From an uncultured Clostridia bacterium (GTDB lineage: Bacteria > Bacillota > Clostridia > Christensenellales > Pumilibacteraceae): a stretch of DNA of 6,067 nucleotides. The DNA is taken from NCBI GenBank assembly GCA_934247335.1, contig CAKQJJ010000091.1, positions 1 through 6,067 of the forward strand. Direction: 5' to 3'. The notes under the pieces were generated by a model. The model did no database searches and was not told where the DNA came from. It saw only the letters and a program-made list of their open reading frames with translations. Shown here in pieces: positions 1-5,361 of this stretch (within the stretch, counting starts at the first letter, position 1; each line of letters starts with the position of its first letter). The position numbers and the translations under genes are program-made.

Positions 1-33
1 TAAAATATTACTGCGAATTTGTCAAGCAAAAAG

Positions 34-62
34 TTGCATTTTTTTTTCGGATAATGTATACT
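34..62 (+). promoter_or_regulatory. SigA-type promoter for the membrane-protein operon
   Basis: TTGCAT (34-39) is followed after exactly 17 nt by TATACT (57-62), a 5/6 match to the -10 consensus. The -35 keeps only the TTG of TTGACA. A T-rich tract lies in the spacer and an A-run lies just upstream of the -35. Transcription would begin near 69, about 30 nt before the ATG at 99. The 8-mer GTTGCATT and the downstream TATAmTGTA recur with the same spacing in front of the ftsQ gene, which supports the call. The first 33 bases of the window hold nothing else I can identify. Confidence 0.7.
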
Positions 63-98
63 GTAATCGTGCTATACGTCAAGAAAGTTTTGTATTAT

Positions 99-896
99 AT
101 GTTCAGGCATTTCCCGAGAGTGATTTTGCCCGTCATACCCAGCGCCGTGTTGCTGGGCATATTTTACCGTCAGTCGCGCACTCTGACGTTTATCCGCGAT
201 TACGGACAGGCTGCCGACGTTTCGATAGGCGGAGTGTTCCGCATGCTGTTCCAGCCGAGCCCGGTGTATTATTTCGTGCTTATTCCGGCGTTTTTCGTCG
301 CGGTCAGCTTTTCTTGCAGTTTTTTGCTTACGATGGTGTACAAGCATTTCCGAACGGGGAAACTTTCGGTTCGCATGCCCATGAGCAACGTTAACCACGG
401 ACTGGAATCGGTAATGCCCACGGTGGCAATAATAATGGTAACCCTGCTTGTGTATAAAGCTTTGTTTGCATGCGTCGTATCGCTTTTGTCGGAAATATTC
501 GTGCCGGACGGACATCCGGGCGGAGCCATGACTGCAATAGTCACCGTTCTCGGAATAGCGACGTACGTAATCGTGATTTATTTTGCAATGTACCCGCTCA
601 TGACTTCGTCGCTTATGCTTGTTTACGGCTACACGTTCAAAGACGCGATAAGCGAAGCGCTTCGTGCAGGCGGAAAAGACGACCGCGGAGCCGTGGTGAT
701 AGGGTATTCGTTTCCGTTTATTTTCAATCTGATAGTTTCGTATATCATGATGGCCGTTGCCGCGCCGTTGCCGGTAGTTGCCGTCGCGGACGTGCTTATT
801 CAGCTGTTTTCGGTTACGTATCTTACGCTGTTTTCCATAATATCCGTGTTTACGCAGCAGAAAATCGAACGCGTCGATCTTAAAAAACTGTACTGA
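99..896 (+). CDS. Polytopic membrane protein of unknown function, about 265 aa
   Basis: I do not recognise the family. The protein is strongly hydrophobic, with about six likely membrane segments near residues 8-23, 57-80, 106-131, 144-176 (long, perhaps re-entrant), 198-220 and 224-251. It ends in a short basic tail (QQKIERVDLKKLY). No catalytic or nucleotide-binding motif is visible. A polar stretch around 177-197 (YTFKDAISEALRAGGKDDRG) lies between membrane segments, a layout seen in DUF975-like and similar uncharacterised integral membrane families. The frame is open back to an ATG at 54, but that codon lies inside the promoter (-10 at 57-62) and would be untranscribed. ATG 99 has a modest AAGAAAG (81-87) 11 nt upstream and is preferred. 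The gene is first in a likely operon with the next membrane protein, 15 nt downstream. The coding call is firm, the function is unknown and the start is probable. Confidence 0.82.
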   Translation: MFRHFPRVILPVIPSAVLLGIFYRQSRTLTFIRDYGQAADVSIGGVFRMLFQPSPVYYFVLIPAFFVAVSFSCSFLLTMVYKHFRTGKLSVRMPMSNVNHGLESVMPTVAIIMVTLLVYKALFACVVSLLSEIFVPDGHPGGAMTAIVTVLGIATYVIVIYFAMYPLMTSSLMLVYGYTFKDAISEALRAGGKDDRGAVVIGYSFPFIFNLIVSYIMMAVAAPLPVVAVADVLIQLFSVTYLTLFSIISVFTQQKIERVDLKKLY

Positions 897-900
897 GAGA

Positions 901-905
901 GGAGG
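901..905 (+). promoter_or_regulatory. Ribosome-binding site fixing a GTG start
   Basis: GGAGG sits 6 nt before the GTG at 912 and just after the TGA stop (894-896) of the preceding gene. It is extended upstream as GAGAGGAGG. No ATG with comparable spacing exists nearby, so this site decides in favour of the GTG start and shows that translation of the second gene is initiated independently. Confidence 0.85.
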
Positions 906-911
906 ATTTCC

Positions 912-1814
912 GTGCCGATTAAAAATTCGCTGAAAATATTCGCCTCGAAGTTTTCGATGGTTTATTCGATACTTTTGTATCTTGTCATCGCCACCGTCGT
1001 ACTCGCAAGCGTAAGCGTGTTTGCGCTTATTCCCGTTTATCGTTTTCTCGAAGCGGAAGGCGTTACGTCAAAAGCGGGAGACGTGATTACGAAATTCGTG
1101 ATCAACGGTTATAGTTCCGAGCTTTTCGAGCAGACGGTCGAATGTCTCGAAAAAATCGACGAAGTTATGCGCACGAGAAGCGATCTCGTCGTTTTAACCG
1201 CGTTGTATTTCACGCTGTTCATCGGCGTGTTCTGCCGTCTCGTATACGGCATGCTCGAACTTCCCATGCTTAAAAAAATCAAAGGCGCGATGAGCGACAA
1301 CGCCGACTACGGCTTTATAGGTTTGTACGTTTCGTGCTTCGGAAAATCGTTCGTCTTTTCGCTGTGCAAAATAATGCTTAAAATACTTGCGGACGCGATA
1401 GTGCTTTTCGGAGTATTGCTTTTGTCCGAAGTGCTGATGTTTTCGTCTGCGAAAGTGTTTATTCCGTTTATCGACTGCATAATTCTCGTGGCGTACTTCA
1501 CGTTTTCGCATTGTATTACGGCATGTTGGGGCGCCTCGGTGGCAACTGACGGAAGAAGCTTGTTCGGATCGCTGAAACTTTCGTGGAAAATGTTCTTTTC
1601 CGACTCCGCACGCGTTTACGGGACTTTCGTCATAACGGCGTTTTTGCTGCTCGGAATAAATTTCTTTATCGCAAGATATACGTTCGGCGCGGGAATAATA
1701 ATTTCCTTGCCGGTCAGCATTTATCTCGTGTACATTTTCGATATGACGTATTTTTACACCAAACGAGGCTATCGCTATTACGTTTCCGGAGAAATAGCGG
1801 GAGAAGAAAGATAG
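912..1814 (+). CDS. Polytopic membrane protein of unknown function, 300 aa
   Basis: The GTG start is set by GGAGG 6 nt upstream; the stop is TAG. Likely membrane segments are near residues 18-42, 91-115, 146-176, 182-208, 237-255 and 258-280. A polar, mostly helical region at about 45-90 lies between the first two and would be on one face of the membrane. A short amphipathic stretch (215-229, SLFGSLKLSWKMFFS) precedes the last two segments, a pattern common in uncharacterised DUF975-like membrane proteins. The C-terminus is basic then acidic. The order of segments and polar loops parallels the preceding gene (for example MSNVNHGL there and MSDNADYGF here, both leading into the third segment), so the two may be distant paralogues. 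That is inference, since overall identity looks low. No enzyme or transporter motif is evident. It is 15 nt downstream of its neighbour and 39 nt upstream of the coiled-coil gene, so probably co-transcribed with both. Confidence 0.85.
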   Translation: MPIKNSLKIFASKFSMVYSILLYLVIATVVLASVSVFALIPVYRFLEAEGVTSKAGDVITKFVINGYSSELFEQTVECLEKIDEVMRTRSDLVVLTALYFTLFIGVFCRLVYGMLELPMLKKIKGAMSDNADYGFIGLYVSCFGKSFVFSLCKIMLKILADAIVLFGVLLLSEVLMFSSAKVFIPFIDCIILVAYFTFSHCITACWGASVATDGRSLFGSLKLSWKMFFSDSARVYGTFVITAFLLLGINFFIARYTFGAGIIISLPVSIYLVYIFDMTYFYTKRGYRYYVSGEIAGEER

Positions 1815-1853
1815 GATTTTTGTTACACCGGTTGACGACTTACGGAGGAAAAA

Positions 1854-2462
1854 ATGAAAAATAAAAATATTACCGATAAAAAAGAAGAAATCGCGTCCGC
1901 CGACATTGCGGCTCTCGCAAAAAAAATAGAAGCGCTCGACGCGAGAATAGACGGCTTTTGCCAGAAAACCATAAAGGAAAACGAACAGCTTACGCAAACG
2001 GTAAAAACGCTTGCGGACGCAATCGAACTGCTTTGTAAAAAGAACGAAATGCTTTGTTCAAACGTCGAAAAACTTCGCGATCAGATGTTTACGCTCGGAA
2101 TGGCGGAAGTCAACGAAAACGGCGAGGTTAAAAACGAAAGCTATCACAATCTCATTCTCGACGAAACCTGCGCTCTTCGCGCCGACGTGGATAAGCTGAA
2201 AACCGAAATGGTAAATCTGCAAGAACAAAACGGAAAGCTTTCGGTCGTGTCCGAAACCGATAAAAAGGTTGAAAAGCTGCTTTTCACCGTGGGGGAAGTT
2301 ATGACGGCGGTAGACGACGTAAAAGCGGGCTTGGAGCTTCGCACGCTCAACGAAGAAGAACCCAATACGGAAGGAACTCTCAAAAGCAAAGATCAGCTTA
2401 CTAAGTCCATCGACGAACTTAAAAAAGAACTTTCTAAAATTGCCAGCGACTTTTCGGCGTAA
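1854..2462 (+). CDS. Coiled-coil-rich cytosolic protein of unknown function, 202 aa
   Basis: The ATG start has GGAGG (1844-1848) 5 nt upstream. There is no signal peptide or membrane segment. The composition is rich in Lys, Glu, Asp and Leu, with heptad-like spacing of hydrophobic residues over about 14-80 (for example IAALAKKIEALDARI), 103-130 and 176-198, separated by less regular polar linkers at about 84-98 and 163-178. This suggests an elongated, oligomerising helical protein. Four cysteines (36, 61, 68, 106) do not form a recognisable metal motif. It follows two membrane proteins with a 39-nt gap, so a peripheral partner or scaffold for them is an inference from position only. I cannot assign a family. 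Similarity to structural proteins found by search may reflect coiled-coil composition rather than homology. Confidence 0.85.
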   Translation: MKNKNITDKKEEIASADIAALAKKIEALDARIDGFCQKTIKENEQLTQTVKTLADAIELLCKKNEMLCSNVEKLRDQMFTLGMAEVNENGEVKNESYHNLILDETCALRADVDKLKTEMVNLQEQNGKLSVVSETDKKVEKLLFTVGEVMTAVDDVKAGLELRTLNEEEPNTEGTLKSKDQLTKSIDELKKELSKIASDFSA

Positions 2463-2511
2463 TCGAAAACTTAAATCGCCGCCGCTTATATTGCCGCGCG
2501 GTAACATACGG

Positions 2512-2572
2512 AAAATTAAAACCATAGTATGTAGTAATCCACGAAAGGAACTACCGCTATGGTTTTATTTTT
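2512..2572 (+). promoter_or_regulatory. Inverted repeat enclosing the RBS and start codon of the MntP/YtaF-like gene
   Basis: The left arm 2512-2527 pairs with the right arm 2557-2572 in 15 of 16 positions. The core is 11 uninterrupted pairs (TAAAACCATAG at 2517-2527 with CTATGGTTTTA at 2557-2567), then one T-T mismatch, then four A-T pairs. The enclosed 29 nt can also pair internally: GTAGT (2531-2535) with ACTAC (2550-2554), then TCC (2538-2540) with GGA (2547-2549). The AAAGGA ribosome-binding site (2544-2549) is partly in the inner stem and the ATG (2559-2561) is in the outer right arm. If transcribed, the RNA would hide the initiation region. It does not resemble the yybP-ykoY manganese riboswitch. 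A regulatory role is inferred; the repeat itself is seen directly. Confidence 0.5.
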
Positions 2573-3059
2573 TACCGCATTGTCTGTCAGTATAGACGCG
2601 TACGCAGCCGGATTCGCTTACGGAATGACCAAAAAACTCGGCTTTTTCGGCGCCGTTTACGCAGGAATTATTACCTTTTTCGCTTGCCTTACGGCAGGCC
2701 TTTTCCGCGCGTTTTTTTCGCGTAACGCTGCTCTCGTAAATTTCGTAAGCGGACTGGTTCTTGTCGTGCTCGGCGTAAAATATATGCTGGGAAAGGCGTT
2801 TGAAAAAACTCCCGGCAATGAAAAAAGCGTCGAATACGATTTGACGGCGCTCGGTTTTTTCGTCAGCGCAGACGCCGCGTTTGCCTGCCTTGCCATGAGC
2901 GAAAACGCTTTGACGTGCGCTTTTCTTACGAGCGTTTTTCACGCCGCGTTTTTATATTTCGGAGCCGTGACGGCAAAACCGTCGCGCATTTTCGGCGACC
3001 TCACTTTTTTGTCGGGCGCCTTTTTGTTTTTACTCGGAATAAAACGTTCGGTGGTATAA
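2559..3059 (+). CDS. MntP/YtaF-family membrane protein (putative manganese efflux or sporulation-type)
   Basis: This is a 166-aa, very hydrophobic protein with about six predicted membrane segments. TM1 carries ALSVSIDAYAAGFAYGM (7-23) and a later segment carries FFVSADAAFACLAM (100-113). These match the pseudo-repeated Asp-containing motifs of the MntP family, in which an Asp in TM1 and one in TM4 (D16 and D118 in E. coli MntP) are needed for manganese export; here they are D13 and D105. The C-terminal segment (FLSGAFLFLLGIKRSV) also fits. It is somewhat shorter than E. coli MntP (188 aa), mainly through trimmed loops. YtaF, a sporulation-associated Firmicutes relative, is an equally good match in TM1, so the substrate cannot be settled. 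The start is ATG 2559 with AAAGGA about 9 nt upstream, inside a large inverted repeat. It lies 96 nt after the coiled-coil gene and 57 nt before murA. No convincing promoter was found in the 96-nt gap. Confidence 0.72.
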   Translation: MVLFFTALSVSIDAYAAGFAYGMTKKLGFFGAVYAGIITFFACLTAGLFRAFFSRNAALVNFVSGLVLVVLGVKYMLGKAFEKTPGNEKSVEYDLTALGFFVSADAAFACLAMSENALTCAFLTSVFHAAFLYFGAVTAKPSRIFGDLTFLSGAFLFLLGIKRSVV

Positions 3060-3116
3060 ATAGAAATAATAAGTGTTTAATCGAAGTCTGATAAGTTTGA
3101 ATTAAGGAGAAATCGT

Positions 3117-4403
3117 ATGGAAACTATTGTCGAAAACGAAAGATTGGTTATAAACGGAAAACGTTCGCTTACGGGCGAAATCGAACTTCCGGCGGCTAAA
3201 AACGCAGTGCTTCCGATGCTTGCGGCAGCGGTGATGAGCGAGGCGGAAATAGTAATCAGAAATTGTCGTCCGCTGTCCGACGTAAACAAAATGCTGGAAA
3301 TAATACGGCATCTCGGCGGCAAGGCATACTTTTCGGGCGGCGACATAATTATAAACTGTAAATACGCCAAACCCAAAAAGATTGACGAAAAGTTTACCGG
3401 GGAAATACGATCGTCCGTGTTCCTGCTCGGGCCGCTGCTCGCTAAGTTCGGGTGCTCGGAACTCAGTTATCCGGGCGGCTGCGAAATAGGGCTTCGCCCG
3501 ATAGATTTACATATCGACGGATTGAAAAGACTGGGCGTTTCCGTCAGAGAGTGCGGCGGCAGTATCTATTGCGACGGCAAAAACATGAAAGCCGGCGATG
3601 TTTGCCTGGATTTTCCCAGCGTGGGCGCAACCGAAAATCTCATCATGGCAAGCGTCTTTCTCGAAGGCAACACGGTTATAAGAAACGCTGCCAAAGAACC
3701 CGAGATACGCGATCTTGCAGGCTTTATAAACATGCTGGGCGGAAAAGTTTACGGCGCCGGAACCGATACCGTATGCGTTCAGGGCGTAAAAAAAATCATG
3801 GGCGGCATATACAGACCGGTGCCGGACAGAATAGTAGCGGGAACCGTAATTGCAGCCGGCGCGGTCTGCGGCGGAAAAATACGTCTTACAAATTATTGCG
3901 AACGCGACTTAAAAGCGGTTGAGGCAAAATATCGTCAGGCGGGAGCAAAAATCTCGCACGAAAAAAACGCCGCGTCGTTCGAGTTCCGAGGACGTATAAA
4001 ATCGGTCCGTAAAACCGAAACGCAGCCGTTTCCCGGATTTCCCACCGACATGCAGCCTATTTTTACTTCTTCGATGTGCTTTGCTTCAGGAACGGCGATA
4101 GTGGTGGAAAATCTTTTTGAAAGCAGGTTCCGCTACGTCGGTCAGCTGATAAAAACCGGCGCGGACGTAACCGTAAAAGACAGGGTTGCCATAATTCGCG
4201 GCAAAGCGGGCTTGCACGGCTGCGTAATGAAAGCCGAGGACCTTCGCGGCGGCGCCGCGCTGATTGTCGCCGCGCTCGGAGCCGAGGGAGAAAGCGTTAT
4301 TACCGGCATTCGCCATGTAGATCGCGGATATTACCGGATAGAAGATATATTTTTGTCGTTGGGCGCGGATATCGCAAGAATAAAGCCAGTTCGGCAAGAA
4401 TAA
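3117..4403 (+). CDS. murA: UDP-N-acetylglucosamine 1-carboxyvinyltransferase (MurA)
   Basis: This cytoplasmic enzyme transfers enolpyruvate from phosphoenolpyruvate to the 3'-OH of UDP-GlcNAc, the first committed step of peptidoglycan precursor synthesis. At 428 aa it has the usual family length and both halves of the EPSP-synthase-like fold. Landmarks by comparison with E. coli MurA are: K28-N29 in AAKNAVLP (Lys22-Asn23); the mobile-loop Cys122 in YPGGCEIGLRPIDLH (Cys115), with R127 (Arg120); D311 in FPTDMQ (Asp305); and R403 in HVDRGYYRIED (Arg397). Keeping Cys122 predicts sensitivity to fosfomycin at the target level, which is an inference. The start is ATG 3117 with AAGGAG (3104-3109) 7 nt upstream, and there is no competing start. 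Firmicutes often carry a second paralogue (MurZ/MurA2), and the sequence here does not tell which type this is. It precedes ftsQ and ftsA, a typical wall-division neighbourhood. Confidence 0.97.
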   Translation: METIVENERLVINGKRSLTGEIELPAAKNAVLPMLAAAVMSEAEIVIRNCRPLSDVNKMLEIIRHLGGKAYFSGGDIIINCKYAKPKKIDEKFTGEIRSSVFLLGPLLAKFGCSELSYPGGCEIGLRPIDLHIDGLKRLGVSVRECGGSIYCDGKNMKAGDVCLDFPSVGATENLIMASVFLEGNTVIRNAAKEPEIRDLAGFINMLGGKVYGAGTDTVCVQGVKKIMGGIYRPVPDRIVAGTVIAAGAVCGGKIRLTNYCERDLKAVEAKYRQAGAKISHEKNAASFEFRGRIKSVRKTETQPFPGFPTDMQPIFTSSMCFASGTAIVVENLFESRFRYVGQLIKTGADVTVKDRVAIIRGKAGLHGCVMKAEDLRGGAALIVAALGAEGESVITGIRHVDRGYYRIEDIFLSLGADIARIKPVRQE

Positions 4404-4425
4404 TGAGATTAGAGTAAAAAAATTG

Positions 4426-4454
4426 TTGCATTATGCGGCGTTTTCTGATATAAT
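4426..4454 (+). promoter_or_regulatory. SigA-type promoter with extended -10 for ftsQ
   Basis: TTGCAT (4426-4431), a 17-nt spacer, then a perfect TATAAT (4449-4454) preceded by TGA, giving the TGn extended -10 element. Transcription should begin near 4461, leaving a 5' leader of only about 13 nt before ATG 4474. The promoter lies in the murA-ftsQ gap and overlaps the upstream part of the open frame that begins with TTG 4423, so that TTG cannot be the start for this transcript. Confidence 0.85.
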
Positions 4455-4473
4455 GTACATATTAAGGTGTAAT

Positions 4474-5271
4474 ATGAAAAGTAAAAAAACTTTGGTTCTC
4501 TTCCTCATATTATGTTTTTTGACGATACTGATAGTGGTCGGTAGCGTACTTTTTTCCGTGAAAACGGTTGTCGGGTATTGCTACAATGCCGACGATTCCA
4601 CGCTCAACGCTCAGGTCGTGGACTCGGCTCAGATCAAACTTAAAAAAGGTACTAATATTTTTCTCGTAAGAGAGAAAGACATAATAGAAGAAGTGGAATC
4701 GACAATTCCCAATATAAAAGTAATAAACGTAGAAAGACGGTTCCCGTCGGACGTCTACATAAACTATATAAAAATTTACGAGTACTTCGTCGTAAACAGC
4801 GGCTCGGACTATTTGTACGTTTCAAACGAATGCAAAATCCTTCGCAAAACGTCGTCGTCCGCCTCGGATGCGCGTATAAAACTTTTGTTTTCCGGCGATC
4901 CGGATTCAAAGACCGAAGGACAGTATCTGTTTAACGAAAGTTCCCCGTATTACACGATTGCCAACAGCCTTACTGCGTCGCTGTCGAGAGTGGAAAAGTA
5001 CGATAATCTTATCGAAATGTTCGAGTTTATCGATTTAAGCTACGTCGATAAAAACGAGCTGTTTATAAAGACGAAAACCGGCGCGTTTATCGAAATTCAG
5101 CATCCCGAATCCAATATGCTCGGAAAAGTTCAACTTGCCATGAGCATACTCAACAAAAAGGACTTCGATTATAAGTCGAAAGGCACCATAACCGTGTACG
5201 ATTCCAATAAAAAGATAGCCGGCGTATGGGCGGATAAGGACAAGTATGCCGAGTTTACGGCGCAGGGCTGA
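4474..5271 (+). CDS. ftsQ: Cell division protein FtsQ/DivIB-like
   Basis: This 265-aa protein has a short basic N-terminus (MKSKK), one membrane segment at about 6-29 and a large extracytoplasmic part, the architecture of FtsQ/DivIB. DivIB proteins work with FtsL/DivIC in the divisome to control septal wall synthesis. Residues about 30-105 fit a POTRA domain: KKGTNIFLV (57-65), then IPNIKVINVERRFPSDVYINY (78-98), which matches the family pattern of G-N-hF followed by V.R.hP..h.I. The following beta-rich region (106-250) includes YLYVSNECKILR and ends with KGTITVYDSNKKIAGVW, again FtsQ-like. Overall divergence is high, so the call rests on architecture, these motifs and the position directly before ftsA. 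ATG 4474 has AAGGTG (4464-4469) just upstream and lies after the promoter; the open frame continues back to TTG 4423, which is rejected. The tail after the beta domain is short. Confidence 0.85.
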   Translation: MKSKKTLVLFLILCFLTILIVVGSVLFSVKTVVGYCYNADDSTLNAQVVDSAQIKLKKGTNIFLVREKDIIEEVESTIPNIKVINVERRFPSDVYINYIKIYEYFVVNSGSDYLYVSNECKILRKTSSSASDARIKLLFSGDPDSKTEGQYLFNESSPYYTIANSLTASLSRVEKYDNLIEMFEFIDLSYVDKNELFIKTKTGAFIEIQHPESNMLGKVQLAMSILNKKDFDYKSKGTITVYDSNKKIAGVWADKDKYAEFTAQG

Positions 5272-5299
5272 AATTTTTTGAAAAATTCGCTTATCGGTA

Positions 5300-5328
5300 T
5301 TGACAAACGACGAGAAAAAATATAAAAT
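5300..5328 (+). promoter_or_regulatory. SigA-type promoter for ftsA
   Basis: A perfect TTGACA (5300-5305) is followed after 17 nt by TAAAAT (5323-5328), a 5/6 match to the -10 consensus. An overlapping TATAAA at 5321 is a less well spaced alternative. Transcription would begin near 5335, upstream of the AGGAG ribosome-binding site (5345-5349) and ATG 5362. It begins 29 nt after the ftsQ stop codon, so ftsA and whatever follows can be transcribed independently of ftsQ. Confidence 0.82.
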
Positions 5329-5361
5329 AGAAATAGTATCTGAAAGGAGAAATTTACGGTA

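Noticed and set aside
54..98. Upstream ATG at 54 as the start of the first membrane gene, adding 15 residues
   Set aside because: The codon overlaps the spacer and -10 element of a good promoter and has no Shine-Dalgarno sequence; the RNA should start near 69.
1194..1997. Long open frame on the minus strand (267 codons)
   Set aside because: It lies opposite two well-supported genes, has a composition rich in Arg, Phe and His typical of an antisense shadow, and has no ribosome-binding site or family resemblance.
2475..2505. GC-rich stretch with CCGCGCGG as a terminator after the coiled-coil gene
   Set aside because: Only a four-pair stem can form and no T-run follows.
2058..2525. Minus-strand open frame of 155 codons beginning in the left arm of the inverted repeat
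   Set aside because: Its start codon context mirrors that of the MntP/YtaF-like gene only because the arms are inverted copies; the remainder is antisense to the coiled-coil gene and protein-like features are lacking.
2463..2558. yybP-ykoY manganese riboswitch upstream of the MntP/YtaF-like gene
   Set aside because: The gap is only 96 nt and I cannot find the conserved sequences of that class or its multi-helix layout; the visible structure is a single nested hairpin.
3055..3116. TATAAA at 3055 or GATAAG at 3090 as a -10 for a murA promoter
   Set aside because: No acceptable -35 lies 16-18 nt upstream of either; murA may be transcribed from further upstream.
3452..3922. Plus-strand open frame of 156 codons inside murA
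   Set aside because: It is a shifted-frame shadow of murA with an Arg-rich, low-complexity translation.
5272..5287. AATTTTT/AAAAATT palindrome after ftsQ as a terminator
   Set aside because: It is entirely A/T with a 2-nt centre, so it would form a very weak RNA hairpin, and no T-tract follows.
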